Shown: one piece after another, positions 1-8,528 of the stretch
Position numbering within the stretch: the first letter of the stretch is position 1
Layout: every line of letters begins with the position of its first letter
Source: Flavobacterium cupreum
GTDB taxonomy: Bacteria > Bacteroidota > Bacteroidia > Flavobacteriales > Flavobacteriaceae
Length of the DNA: 64,000 bases
Direction: 5' to 3'
Assembly (NCBI RefSeq): GCF_003996965.1
Contig: NZ_QWDM01000006.1
Span: forward strand, 286,257-350,256
Notes under the pieces: generated by a model
The model's input: the letters and a program-made list of their open reading frames with translations, nothing else
Databases searched by the model: none
What the model was told of the DNA's origin: nothing
Made by a program: the position numbers and the translations under genes

Positions 1-54
1 ACAGCTATCGGTGGAGATTTATTGACTACAAAATTATTCTGGGATAAATTCTAA
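1..54 (+). CDS. C-terminal end of an unidentified protein (5' truncated by window edge)
   Basis: The first 17 codons read in frame to a TAA at 52-54 and end in Leu-Phe-Trp-Asp-Lys-Phe. They are followed within about 25 bases by a good rho-independent terminator, so this is very likely the true end of a plus-strand gene. A terminal aromatic residue after a short beta-like stretch would suit an outer-membrane beta-barrel, but the fragment is too short to identify the family. Confidence 0.55.
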   Translation, partial: TAIGGDLLTTKLFWDKF

Positions 55-76
55 TTTATTCTCAAATAAACATATT

Positions 77-111
77 AAAACCACTCTGTTCATTCAGAGT
101 GGTTTTTTTTT
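77..111 (+). terminator. Rho-independent terminator of the upstream gene
   Basis: An 11-bp stem (AAACCACTCTG paired with CAGAGTGGTTT) closes a 6-nt loop and is followed by a run of T. It separates the truncated first gene from rlmB. Confidence 0.85.
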
Positions 112-127
112 ATATAAACATTATGCC

Positions 128-135
128 TATATTTG
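128..135 (+). promoter_or_regulatory. Candidate -7 box of rlmB (TATATTTG)
   Basis: TATATTTG matches the Bacteroidota -7 consensus TAnnTTTG and ends 4 bases before the rlmB start codon, so the transcript would be almost leaderless. No clear TTG is found at -33, because that position falls in the T-run of the preceding terminator. The call therefore rests on the -7 box alone. Confidence 0.4.
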
Positions 136-139
136 CCCC

Positions 140-874
140 ATGGAAAAAGAACATCAAATATTTGGAATTAGAGCCATTATAGAAGCAATTCAGGCAGGTA
201 AAGAAGTAGATAAAGTATTCATACAAAAAGAAATTTCGGGTGAGTTAATGAAAGACCTGATGAAGGTGATGAAACGCGCCAACATCAATTTCTCTTATGT
301 TCCTGTAGAAAAACTAAACAGATTAACACCAAATAATCACCAGGGCGCTGTAGCCACAATATCACCTATTGGTTTTATTGACTTAGAGCATCTTGTTGAA
401 TCTACTATTGAATCCGGTGCAAAACCTTTGTTTCTAATATTGGATCAAATCTCTGATGCCCGAAATTTTGGTGCTATTATCCGTACTGCTGAATGTACTG
501 GCGTAAACGGAATTATTGTTCAAAAAGCCGGATCTGCTCCTGTAAACGGAGACACTGTAAAAACATCAGCGGGTGCAGTTTTTAATGTTCCCATTTGTAA
601 AGTGGAGCATATTAAAGATGCTATATTCTATCTTCAGGGCTCCGGAATTAAAACTGTTGCTGCTACCGAAAAAACAGAGCACAACATTTACGATTTATCA
701 CTGAATGAACCAGTAGCGATAATAATGGGATCTGAAGATCGCGGAATAAACCCTTCGGTACTTAAAATCGTAGATGAGAAGGCAAAACTTCCAATGTTTG
801 GAACGATAGGTTCTTTAAATGTATCAGTTGCCTGCGGAGCTTTTCTATACGAAGCTGTCCGCCAAAGAAGTTAA
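140..874 (+). CDS. rlmB: 23S rRNA 2'-O-ribose methyltransferase RlmB (TrmH/SpoU family)
   Basis: The 244-aa product is a SPOUT-class RNA methyltransferase of the RlmB/TrmH group, which uses S-adenosylmethionine to 2'-O-methylate a guanosine of 23S rRNA. An N-terminal substrate-binding domain (about residues 5-75) is followed by the knotted catalytic domain. The three SpoU motifs are visible: Asp-Ala-Arg-Asn-Phe-Gly-Ala-Ile-Ile-Arg-Thr (106-116), IMGSEDRGI (195-203) and SLNVSVACG (225-233). Length is normal for the family. The gene stands alone, bounded by terminators on both sides. Assignment to RlmB rather than another TrmH-like enzyme is by overall similarity and is fairly secure. Confidence 0.9.
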   Translation: MEKEHQIFGIRAIIEAIQAGKEVDKVFIQKEISGELMKDLMKVMKRANINFSYVPVEKLNRLTPNNHQGAVATISPIGFIDLEHLVESTIESGAKPLFLILDQISDARNFGAIIRTAECTGVNGIIVQKAGSAPVNGDTVKTSAGAVFNVPICKVEHIKDAIFYLQGSGIKTVAATEKTEHNIYDLSLNEPVAIIMGSEDRGINPSVLKIVDEKAKLPMFGTIGSLNVSVACGAFLYEAVRQRS

Positions 875-961
875 TACTAAAGTTTAGATTGGTAATGAAT
901 CATTTTAATTAACTGAATGCTTCCTGACTCAACCTTAAAATGATTAATAAAATATATACTT

Positions 962-1004
962 ATCCATAATAGTTTTGCAAATGACTGTTATGGATATTTT
1001 TTTT
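962..1004 (+). terminator. Terminator downstream of rlmB
   Basis: ATCCATAA pairs with TTATGGAT across an 18-nt loop that can pair further, and eight T follow. It lies 88 bases after the rlmB stop and faces the convergent rhomboid gene. Confidence 0.65.
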
Positions 1005-1037
1005 ACTGCACGTTATAAAAGCTCCTATCCTACCCTG

Positions 1038-1805
1038 CTATTCATTTAGATCCGATTCTTCACTTTTTCGAATCGTGTAATTTACTAAAACATTTGAATT
1101 AAAATAAGTAATTACATCTTCTGCTTCCTCTTCCGGAATCTCCGTATTGACAAAATTGCCTTCTGCATCAAAGTGTTTCATAAAAGGATCGGCTTCCGGA
1201 TTAAAATCTGGTTTTTGCCACTCGTAAACAATCGGCTTGGCATAATCAGGAGTTTTATAAAAAAGAGTAAGCGCAAAACCGGTTAAAAAGCCAGCGAGAT
1301 GTCCTTCCCAGGAAATTGTATTATCAATATCCGGAAAAACATACCAGATCATGCCACCGTAAAGCAGCACCACGGAAAAAGAGAGGGCTACTAATCTGTA
1401 ATATCTGGTTTGTATTCCTTTAAAAAAGATAAAACTTACCAATACATAAATTAATCCACTGGCTCCAATATGATAATTTTCCCTGCCGATAATCCAGGTA
1501 ATCAAACCGGAAAATAAAATCCCGTAACCCAGAACCGCATAAACCTGTTTGGGATAAAAAAACTGCATCGCAGCCAACAATACGAACAAAGGAATAGAGT
1601 TATTATACAAATGACCCAGATTTTCATGAATGAAAGGGCTAAACAAAACCCCCTGCAGACCTGAAATATCCCGGGGATAAATTCCGTTTTGGTAAAAATC
1701 AAAATCGAAGCGAATCTGAAACCAGTACACTATCCAAAGAAAAAGCACAAAAAATACCGGAAGTCCGATAACAGCATTTGAAAACTTAAAATGATCGTCA
1801 TTCAT
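1038..1805 (-). CDS. Rhomboid family intramembrane serine protease
   Basis: This 255-aa multi-pass membrane protein cleaves transmembrane substrates within the bilayer. The catalytic Ser lies in GASG (residues 114-117, Ser116) and the catalytic His in EGHLAGF (His169). The oxyanion-site motif HENLGHLYNN (60-69) is also intact, so the enzyme should be active. About six hydrophobic segments span residues 12-180, and an acidic soluble tail of about 70 residues follows. The gene is monocistronic and convergent with rlmB. The substrate is unknown. Confidence 0.9.
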   Translation of the reverse strand: MNDDHFKFSNAVIGLPVFFVLFLWIVYWFQIRFDFDFYQNGIYPRDISGLQGVLFSPFIHENLGHLYNNSIPLFVLLAAMQFFYPKQVYAVLGYGILFSGLITWIIGRENYHIGASGLIYVLVSFIFFKGIQTRYYRLVALSFSVVLLYGGMIWYVFPDIDNTISWEGHLAGFLTGFALTLFYKTPDYAKPIVYEWQKPDFNPEADPFMKHFDAEGNFVNTEIPEEEAEDVITYFNSNVLVNYTIRKSEESDLNE

Positions 1806-1907
1806 AATTCCAATAATAGGTTCACGGATTAAATATCAAAAAACTATCCAAATATAATTTACTGATAATTTGTCAGCTAACCGAAAATATTCTTAAATCC
1901 TTTTTTT

Positions 1908-1985
1908 AGCCCTGATGGAAGCGGCATCCTTTTTCTGGCTTCTTTAGCCAGGAAAAGATATAGCGAACAGCAGGAAATAGCTCCT
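1908..1985. repeat. Candidate interspersed intergenic element with internal hairpin
   Basis: This stretch between the divergent rhomboid and rarA genes is richer in G+C than the sequence on either side. It contains a CTGGCT...AGCCAG hairpin (1935-1951), flanked by GATGGAAGCGGCATCC on one side and ATATAGCGAACAGCAGGAAA on the other. From memory this pattern recurs in flavobacterial genomes; only one clear copy lies in this window, so the repeat status is inference. It sits directly upstream of rarA and leaves little room for an ordinary promoter. Confidence 0.45.
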
Positions 1986-2025
1986 CAAAATAACAAAATT
2001 AAATTGAAAACCGTAATTTTACAAA

Positions 2026-3303
2026 ATGGAAGCACCGTTAGCAGAGCGAATTCGCCCACAAAAATTAGAAGATTATATTAGTCAGCACCATTTGGTTGGC
2101 CCAAACGGTTCGTTGACGCAACAGATATCCAAGGGAATTATACCTTCATTAATTTTTTGGGGGCCTCCCGGAACCGGAAAAACCACATTGGCCCAAATTA
2201 TTGCGCAGGAATCAAAACGTCCTTTTTACATCTTGAGTGCCATAAATTCCGGAGTAAAAGATATTCGTGATGTCATTGAAAAAGCAAAACAAAGCGGAGG
2301 ACTGTTTACTGCCAGAAACCCGATTTTGTTTATCGATGAGATTCACCGATTTAGCAAGTCGCAACAAGATTCCCTTTTGGCAGCCGTGGAGAAAGGCTGG
2401 ATCACTTTAATTGGTGCTACAACCGAAAATCCAAGCTTTGAAGTTATACCTGCCCTACTATCCCGCTGTCAGGTTTATATACTGAATGCTTTCAGTAAAA
2501 ATGACCTTGAAGCCCTTTTGCAGCGGGCAATGAAAACTGACACTGAATTGGCTTCAAAAAACATAGTCCTGAAAGAAACCGAGGCTTTGTTAAGACTTTC
2601 TGGCGGAGATGGCAGAAAACTTCTTAATATTTTCGAACTGGTGGTGAATGCATCTCCGGACGGAGAAATAGTTATTACCAATGACCGTGTATTTGAGCTG
2701 GTGCAGCAAAATACCGTTTTGTATGACAAAACCGGAGAGCAGCATTACGATATTGTTTCTGCCTTTATAAAATCAATCAGGGGAAGTGATCCGAATGGAG
2801 CTGTGTATTGGCTGGCCAGAATGATTGAAGGCGGTGAAGATGTAAAATTTATTGCGCGAAGAATGCTGATCTTATCGAGTGAAGACATCGGAAATGCGAA
2901 TCCTACGGCTTTTATCATGGCTAATAACACCTTTCAGGCGGTCTCCACTATTGGTTATCCCGAAAGCCGGATTATATTGAGTCAGTGCGCTATTTATTTA
3001 GCCACTTCCCCCAAAAGCAATGCCTCGTATATGGCGATTGGAAATGCACAGCAACTGGTGAAACAAACCGGGGATTTACCGGTTCCGATTCATCTGCGAA
3101 ATGCACCAACTAAATTGATGAAAGAACTCGGCTATGGTGAAGATTACAAATATTCCCATGATTATGCCAACAATTTTGCAGACCAGGAGTTTTTGCCAGA
3201 TGCGATAAAAGAAACGGTTCTTTATAATCCGGGAAGCAATTCCAGAGAGAACAGCAACCGCGAATTTCTAAAGAACCGCTGGAAAGACAAATATGGTTAT
3301 TAA
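2026..3303 (+). CDS. rarA: Replication-associated recombination protein A, AAA+ ATPase
   Basis: The 425-aa RarA/MgsA ATPase acts at stalled replication forks. Walker A is GPPGTGKTT (46-54) and Walker B is LFIDEIHRF (101-109). The sensor region [10 protein letters not shown] and the C-terminal tetramerisation/cluster domain (for example [17 protein letters not shown]) are present. Full length for the family. It is a single gene, divergent from the rhomboid gene and convergent with the secreted protein at 3319-4068. Confidence 0.93.
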   Translation: MEAPLAERIRPQKLEDYISQHHLVGPNGSLTQQISKGIIPSLIFWGPPGTGKTTLAQIIAQESKRPFYILSAINSGVKDIRDVIEKAKQSGGLFTARNPILFIDEIHRFSKSQQDSLLAAVEKGWITLIGATTENPSFEVIPALLSRCQVYILNAFSKNDLEALLQRAMKTDTELASKNIVLKETEALLRLSGGDGRKLLNIFELVVNASPDGEIVITNDRVFELVQQNTVLYDKTGEQHYDIVSAFIKSIRGSDPNGAVYWLARMIEGGEDVKFIARRMLILSSEDIGNANPTAFIMANNTFQAVSTIGYPESRIILSQCAIYLATSPKSNASYMAIGNAQQLVKQTGDLPVPIHLRNAPTKLMKELGYGEDYKYSHDYANNFADQEFLPDAIKETVLYNPGSNSRENSNREFLKNRWKDKYGY

Positions 3304-3318
3304 ACCGTATTTTATATT

Positions 3319-4068
3319 TTAGAATTTAACGGATACTTTTTCAGATACCATTTTATCGTTTTGGTAATATTCAAAAAACCACTGATTATCTTTAGCATTT
3401 AAGGTACCCTGAATACCATCTTTAATTGCTATGAATGAATCTGCACGGGAAGTTTTAAGCAATTTCATTACTACTTTTGGCGTTTTATCAATTAATTGAT
3501 ATCCGTTTTCTGTCGGCTGTGCATAAAGTAAATTCGGATCTGAAGTATCTGCAACCGGAGCAGCAACAACAGTAGTAGTCGCTACAGCAGGAACTGAAGC
3601 AGCGGCATTAGAAATCTTAGCCGGAGCTGATGTTGCAACAGCTTTCCCGTTATAGGCATAATGCAAAGCATTTACAGATAAAAATGCCTGTTCAAGAGCT
3701 TCTCTGTAAGCAATTTCGTAATCTTTCTCTTTGCTTTTTCCAATTTCAGAAGTGTAAACCACTTTTCCGTAGCAGTCTTTAAATTCAGCAAAAAGTTTAG
3801 TTACTAAAAATCCGCTTTCTCTTTTTACGTCAATGTATAAAAGCTGACAACGATCGTTATATTCAGCGGGGATTTCTTCATTTACATAAAAGGCTTTAAA
3901 ACCGGCCTTCACTAAATTCGATTTAGTGCTTGTGGCTAATCTGTATTGATTATCGGTTTTAAGAAAGTCATATTTCAACGGAATAATGACCGCTTTATAA
4001 TCGTTTACAGATTGCGAAAATCCAATAACTGAAACTAAAAGTGCCATCAACAAAAATTTAATTTTCAT
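3319..4068 (-). CDS. Secreted protein of unknown function
   Basis: The 249-aa product begins with a clear signal peptide (MKIKFLLMALLVSVIGFSQS, cleavage near residue 19), so it is exported to the periplasm or beyond. The middle (about 20-125) is a mixed alpha/beta domain. Residues 140-175 form an Ala/Val/Pro/Thr-rich linker, followed by a small C-terminal domain. I recognise no catalytic motif. It is the last gene of the radC operon, only 2 bases after the phosphatase gene. This style of secreted protein with a low-complexity linker is common in flavobacteria. Confidence 0.75.
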   Translation of the reverse strand: MKIKFLLMALLVSVIGFSQSVNDYKAVIIPLKYDFLKTDNQYRLATSTKSNLVKAGFKAFYVNEEIPAEYNDRCQLLYIDVKRESGFLVTKLFAEFKDCYGKVVYTSEIGKSKEKDYEIAYREALEQAFLSVNALHYAYNGKAVATSAPAKISNAAASVPAVATTTVVAAPVADTSDPNLLYAQPTENGYQLIDKTPKVVMKLLKTSRADSFIAIKDGIQGTLNAKDNQWFFEYYQNDKMVSEKVSVKF

Positions 4069-4070
4069 AA

Positions 4071-4757
4071 TTATAAATATTTTTTAAGTTCTAATAAGTG
4101 ATTTATTTGTTTAATATTTTCCGGTGCCTCAATTTTCTTGTCATTAAAGAAGATCGCATCTAAACCAGCGTTTAAAGCACCATTTACATCTGCATCAAGG
4201 CAATCTCCAATCATAACGCAGTTTTCTTTTGAAGCTTTGGCTAAATTTACCGCATAATCAAAGATAATACTATTTGGCTTTTTTACACCTGCCAGCTCCG
4301 AATTTGTTATAGTAGCAAAATAGCCCGAAAGTTGGGCATTATTAATTTTTTTTTCCTGAACTCCGGCAAAACCATTTGTGATAATATGCAATTTGTATTT
4401 TGGTTTCAAATATTCCAAAACCTCAATTGCCCCGTCAAAAAGATGGTTATTATCTGTTAGAAGTTCAATATAATCATTTGCAATCGCATCAATATCGGGA
4501 TCCGAAATCTGATGGTTCAATGCATCAAAGGAGAATTTCAGCCGGTTATAACGCAACTCCTGATGGGTAATTTTATCATGTTGATATAATTTCCAGCAGG
4601 CCTGATTGATGGGCATGTACTTCTCTATAAAATCAGCTGTTATTATGTGCGGGTAATTCGCTTTAAAAATGCGATCGAAAGCCATCTCTGAATTTTTATC
4701 AAAATCCCAAAGTGTATGATCTAAATCGAAAAAGATATCGGTAATCGTAGTACTCAT
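4071..4757 (-). CDS. HAD-superfamily phosphatase, YjjG-like pyrimidine nucleotidase
   Basis: The 228-aa haloacid-dehalogenase hydrolase has the nucleophile motif FFDLDHT (Asp11 and Asp13), motif II around ITNGF, the Lys in VKKPNS and motif IV GDCLDADVNGA. The arrangement with a helical cap between motifs I and II matches the YjjG/YfnB branch, which removes phosphate from non-canonical pyrimidine nucleotides (house-cleaning). It lies between radC and a secreted protein with gaps of 3 and 2 bases, so all three are co-transcribed. The substrate is inferred from the subfamily only. Confidence 0.85.
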   Translation of the reverse strand: MSTTITDIFFDLDHTLWDFDKNSEMAFDRIFKANYPHIITADFIEKYMPINQACWKLYQHDKITHQELRYNRLKFSFDALNHQISDPDIDAIANDYIELLTDNNHLFDGAIEVLEYLKPKYKLHIITNGFAGVQEKKINNAQLSGYFATITNSELAGVKKPNSIIFDYAVNLAKASKENCVMIGDCLDADVNGALNAGLDAIFFNDKKIEAPENIKQINHLLELKKYL

Positions 4758-4760
4758 ATA

Positions 4761-5450
4761 TTAAAAAATTCCTTCATCTACAAAACTATAATATTTTGTT
4801 TCAGTAATAATCAAATGGTCTAAAACTTTAACATCTAGGCTATCCCCCGCCCATTTTAGTTTCTTTGTAATTTTTATATCGGCATCGCTAGGCTTTAATG
4901 CTCCTGAAGGATGATTGTGACACAAAATCAAGCTTGTAGCATTAATTTCTAGAGCCAATTTAAAAACTAAACGGACATCGACAATTGTTCCTGAGATTCC
5001 TCCTTTACTTAGTTGAGATTTAGAAATTACTTTATTCGAATTATTCAGAAAAAGTACCCAGAATTCTTCATGCGGCAATTCGCCAATTAGGGGCTGCATA
5101 ATGTCGAAAACCATTTTACTGGATGTAATTTTAGTTAATTCGACAGTATCTTCAGCTCTTCTGCGACGCCCCAGTTCTAAGGCTGCTATAATCATTATTG
5201 CTTTGGCCTGCCCAATTCCTTTGAAATTTATTAATTCTGAAACCGACATCTTACCAAGTGTATTAAGACTATCGGCACTAGCCAAAATTCTTTTACTCAA
5301 ACAAACAGCGGACTCGTTTCTGCTCCCGGATCCAATCAAAATCGCAATTAACTCAGCGTTACTTAAAACACTTTTACCTTTTGACATTAATTTTTCTCGC
5401 GGTTTGTCTTCCTCTGACCATTTTGTAATAGGAAAATATTGGGCCTCCAT
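4761..5450 (-). CDS. radC: RadC/MPN-domain protein
   Basis: The 229-aa RadC protein has an N-terminal helix-hairpin-helix segment (INFKGIGQAKA) and a C-terminal JAB1/MPN metalloprotease-like domain. The JAMM metal site reads HNHPSGALKPSDAD (His178, His180, Asp191), with the upstream Glu in PHEEF. The historic link to DNA repair is weak, and the JAMM fold suggests a nuclease or peptidase role. It is complete and chromosomal in context, as first gene of a three-gene operon, rather than the shorter RadC found on mobile elements. Confidence 0.92.
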   Translation of the reverse strand: MEAQYFPITKWSEEDKPREKLMSKGKSVLSNAELIAILIGSGSRNESAVCLSKRILASADSLNTLGKMSVSELINFKGIGQAKAIMIIAALELGRRRRAEDTVELTKITSSKMVFDIMQPLIGELPHEEFWVLFLNNSNKVISKSQLSKGGISGTIVDVRLVFKLALEINATSLILCHNHPSGALKPSDADIKITKKLKWAGDSLDVKVLDHLIITETKYYSFVDEGIF

Positions 5451-5564
5451 GAATACTGAATTAAATTATTTCTTATCCCGCTAAACTAATAAAAAAAATA
5501 AGAAAATTCATTCATTAAAAATATTAATTATTATTTTTATTATCCTTAATTTTAAATCAAAAAG

Positions 5565-6191
5565 ATGAAACAGATTTATATTCTCTTGTTCGTGGTCTTA
5601 TCATATTCCTGCCATCAGAAAGAAAAAGAACCACTTGCACCTTTCACAACCAACACAACCACAAAAACATTTGAAGAAAGATTATCTGATGCTGCCATCT
5701 CTGTAATCGACCCGACAATAGATTATGATTCTGCTTATTTTTCGATAGCTTATCCTAACGGTGATGTGCCTGCAAACAAAGGTGTTTGTACAGATGTAAT
5801 CATCCGATCTTACAGAAAGTTAGGGATTGATTTACAAAAAGAAGTCCATGAAGATATGATAGCCAATTTTTCAGAATATCCCAATCTGGAAAAGTGGGGA
5901 ATGACAAAAACAGATACCAACATCGACCACAGAAGAGTACCAAACTTAGAAGTTTTCTTTGAAAGAAAAGGTAAAAAACTTACTGTAAACCAAGATCCTG
6001 CCACTTATAAAACCGGAGAAATAGTAACGTGGATGATCAACGGAAAACTTCCTCACATCGGAATCGTCACCAACAAAAAATCAAAAGACGGAAAACGAAA
6101 TCTAATTGTACACAATGTTGGCGGAGGCCAGGTTCTGGAAGATTGTTTGTTTGAATACGAAATTACAGGGCACTACCGTTATTGGAAATAA
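5565..6191 (+). CDS. DUF1287 lipoprotein
   Basis: The 208-aa exported protein has a lipoprotein signal with lipobox LSYSC (Cys16). The rest is a DUF1287 domain, recognisable from DYDSAYFSIAYPNGDVP and GVCTDVIIRSYRKLGIDLQ. The conserved Cys after Gly-Val, together with later His residues (DHRR, LPHIGIV, HNVGGG), resembles an NlpC/P60-like Cys-His site, which would make it a cell-wall hydrolase or amidase. That activity is inference. Convergent with mpl, another cell-wall gene. Confidence 0.85.
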   Translation: MKQIYILLFVVLSYSCHQKEKEPLAPFTTNTTTKTFEERLSDAAISVIDPTIDYDSAYFSIAYPNGDVPANKGVCTDVIIRSYRKLGIDLQKEVHEDMIANFSEYPNLEKWGMTKTDTNIDHRRVPNLEVFFERKGKKLTVNQDPATYKTGEIVTWMINGKLPHIGIVTNKKSKDGKRNLIVHNVGGGQVLEDCLFEYEITGHYRYWK

Positions 6192-6227
6192 AATTCCAAA
6201 GCTTAAATTCCAAATTCCAATGAAAAT

Positions 6228-6260
6228 AAAAAAAGCCAATCACAAAACTGCAATTGGCCA
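6228..6260 (-). terminator. Terminator of mpl
   Basis: Read on the minus strand, GCCAAT and ATTGGC form a stem across a 12-nt loop and run straight into six or more T. It lies about 30 bases beyond the mpl stop codon. The adjoining DNA (6190-6220) holds copies of the AAATTCCAA interspersed motif. Confidence 0.7.
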
Positions 6261-6288
6261 TTATCTCATTTTCAAATTATCTAATTCT

Positions 6289-7644
6289 CTAATTAATAAG
6301 AGCTTTTACATCATCAAAATTTAATCCTCCGTAATTCCCTGAACTCATTAAAAGCAAAGCGGAATTTTCCAGATTTAAATTAAAAAGATATTCTTTGAAT
6401 TCAATAGGATTTGTATAAATGATCAGGTCTTTTCTATTAAAAGAAGTTGCAATTTGGTCATAAGTCACTTCTTCAAGTTGTTTGATTTTTACCGCATCCG
6501 GTGAGTAGAATACTACCGCGACATCGGCATACTCCAGAGCGCCTTCGTATTCTTTTAAGAATTCAGCATTTAAGCTGCTGTACGTGTGCAATTCCAGACA
6601 AGCTACTAAAGTTCTGTTTGGATATTGTTCTTTTACGGCTTTAGTCGTAGCAGCTACTTTACTTGGTGAATGTGCAAAATCTTTATAGGCTACCTTACCT
6701 TTTCCTTCTGCAATTTTTTCCAGACGTTTGGAAGCTCCTTTAAAACTGGCAATTGCTTCATAAAAGTCAGCTTCATCAACTCCCATATTCTGGCAGATCC
6801 ATTTGGCTCCGGCTAAATTGTTTAAGTTATGTGCTCCGAAAACTTCGATCGGCATGTCCCCTTCCGGTGTTTTTAGTAACGTAACTCCATCACTAACGGT
6901 ATATTCCGGTGTATGATACGCTAGTTTACGAATTGGGTTTGTAGCCGCTTCTGAAACTCGTTTTACCTCCGGGTCATTTTCGTTGTATACTAAAATGCCT
7001 CCGTTAGTAATTTTCCCAATGAAAATTTCGAATTGCTCAACGTAATTTTCATAGGTTGGAAAAACATTAATATGATCCCAGGCAATTCCGGAAATCAGTG
7101 CAATATTGGGTTGGTATAAATGAAATTTTGGTCTTCTGTCAATCGGGGACGATAAATATTCGTCTCCTTCCAAAACGATAAAATCGTTCTCTTCTGTCAG
7201 GTGTACCATCGTATCAAATCCTTCCAGTTGCGCTCCAACCATATAATCAACTGCAATATTATGGTAATGCATAACATGCAAAATCATCGAAGTAATGGTC
7301 GTTTTACCGTGAGAGCCGCCAATAACGACACGGGTTTTATTTTTGGATTGTTCGTATAAAAATTCCGGATACGAATATATTTTCAATCCTAAATCTTGTG
7401 CCTTGAGTAATTCAGGGTTATCTGCTTTTGCGTGCATTCCTAAAATGATCGCATCGATATCAGAAGTTATTTTTTCGGGAAACCAGCCTAATTCAGCAGG
7501 AAGGATTCCTTTTTTTTCCAATCTTGATTTTGAGGGTTCAAAAATAGCATCGTCACTTCCTGTAACCTGATATCCTTTGTTATGCAATGCTAATGCCAGA
7601 TTGTGCATAGCACTTCCGCCAATGGCGATGAAATGTGTTTTCAT
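6289..7644 (-). CDS. mpl: UDP-N-acetylmuramate:L-Ala-gamma-D-Glu-meso-DAP ligase
   Basis: The 451-aa Mur-ligase family enzyme joins recycled murein tripeptide to UDP-MurNAc, using ATP in the cytoplasm. An N-terminal Rossmann-like domain (IAIGGSAMHNLALAL) is followed by the ATP loop GSHGKTT (110-116), the central-domain motif LEGDEYLSS and the C-terminal Mur domain (DFAHSPSKVAAT). The GGSAMHNLA signature distinguishes Mpl from MurC. No other mur gene is nearby, as expected for the recycling enzyme. The alternative, a diverged MurC, is unlikely. Confidence 0.9.
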   Translation of the reverse strand: MKTHFIAIGGSAMHNLALALHNKGYQVTGSDDAIFEPSKSRLEKKGILPAELGWFPEKITSDIDAIILGMHAKADNPELLKAQDLGLKIYSYPEFLYEQSKNKTRVVIGGSHGKTTITSMILHVMHYHNIAVDYMVGAQLEGFDTMVHLTEENDFIVLEGDEYLSSPIDRRPKFHLYQPNIALISGIAWDHINVFPTYENYVEQFEIFIGKITNGGILVYNENDPEVKRVSEAATNPIRKLAYHTPEYTVSDGVTLLKTPEGDMPIEVFGAHNLNNLAGAKWICQNMGVDEADFYEAIASFKGASKRLEKIAEGKGKVAYKDFAHSPSKVAATTKAVKEQYPNRTLVACLELHTYSSLNAEFLKEYEGALEYADVAVVFYSPDAVKIKQLEEVTYDQIATSFNRKDLIIYTNPIEFKEYLFNLNLENSALLLMSSGNYGGLNFDDVKALIN

Positions 7645-7712
7645 TTAAAATTCCAATTTTTAAGTTCCAAATTCCAATAAATAGCTGAAATTTAGTTGTT
7701 GAGATTTAATTA

Positions 7713-8399
7713 TTATGACTCAAACTTTTGCTTTAATTCCCTGGCTTTTTTAGGGTCTTTTAATTTGTTCAAATATAAATTATATAATTTTTGAAATGTG
7801 GTTTTTGATTTACCAATTTCATTCGCTTTGATATAATATTTTTCAGCCGAACTAAATCTCTTAAAATATTCTTCAATTTTTCCTCTTGACAAGTAACCAT
7901 CAACCGGAGATAACTGCATTAATTCGTTTGAATATGAAATTGCCTTTGACTCGCTTCCTCCAAAAATCCCCGGCAGATGAAGATAATATTCCACTAATCC
8001 CCAACGCGCCTGAATATGTTTCGGATTTAATTCGATCGCTTTTTCGAATGATTCCCGAACTTCGGTTGCCAGTGCTAAAGCCTTAAATTTATTTACTTCT
8101 GAGGCTCTCATTCCTAAAGCGCCACCGTATTTAAAATAATAATTGGCTTCTGCGGGTTTTAGCTCTTTTAGTTTTTTATAATACCCGACAGCTTTTTCCC
8201 ATAATTTATCATGCGAGGCAATGTCGCCCAAATATTCAATTGTTTTTAGATCTGAGGGTTTGGTTTTCAGCACCTCTTCGAAAGCTACTTTTGCTTCTTC
8301 AAATTTTTTTGCATGAAAAAACTTTTCCCCTTTCTCAAAATTAGATTGCGACCATATTAGTAATGGCATAAACAATAAGACGAATAGTAGCTGTTTCAT
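7713..8399 (-). CDS. Secreted tetratricopeptide-repeat protein
   Basis: The 228-aa protein begins with a signal peptide (MKQLLFVLLFMPLLIWSQS) and continues with several TPR units, for example AKVAFEEVLKTKPSDLKTIEYLGD, KAVGYYKKLKELKPAEANYYFKYG and SFEKAIELNPKHIQARWGLVEYYL. TPRs form a right-handed superhelix for protein binding. The partner is unknown. The gene ends 68 bases before the mpl start on the same strand and may be co-transcribed. It is divergent from the alpha-2-macroglobulin gene. Confidence 0.85.
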   Translation of the reverse strand: MKQLLFVLLFMPLLIWSQSNFEKGEKFFHAKKFEEAKVAFEEVLKTKPSDLKTIEYLGDIASHDKLWEKAVGYYKKLKELKPAEANYYFKYGGALGMRASEVNKFKALALATEVRESFEKAIELNPKHIQARWGLVEYYLHLPGIFGGSESKAISYSNELMQLSPVDGYLSRGKIEEYFKRFSSAEKYYIKANEIGKSKTTFQKLYNLYLNKLKDPKKARELKQKFES

Positions 8400-8470
8400 A
8401 TTTCAAAAATAGCGAAATATAACATCAGTAATTTGCATTTAAAGATAAATTAGTAATTTGTACGAAATTA

Positions 8471-8504
8471 TTTGAAGATCCTCCCAACTTTTTATTTACA
8501 ATTG
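8471..8504 (+). promoter_or_regulatory. Candidate promoter of the alpha-2-macroglobulin gene
   Basis: TTTG at 8471-8474 and TACAATTG at 8497-8504 are separated by 22 bases. They resemble the Bacteroidota TTG/TAnnTTTG promoter with one mismatch in the -7 box. Transcription would start about 20 bases before the ATG at 8529. Confidence 0.35.
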
Positions 8505-8528
8505 TCCTCTTTAGATTAAAACTATCTT

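Noticed and set aside
4761..5450. radC as a marker of a mobile island
   Set aside because: RadC genes do occur on mobile elements, but this one is full length and operonic with housekeeping genes, and no recombinase or repeat is beside it.
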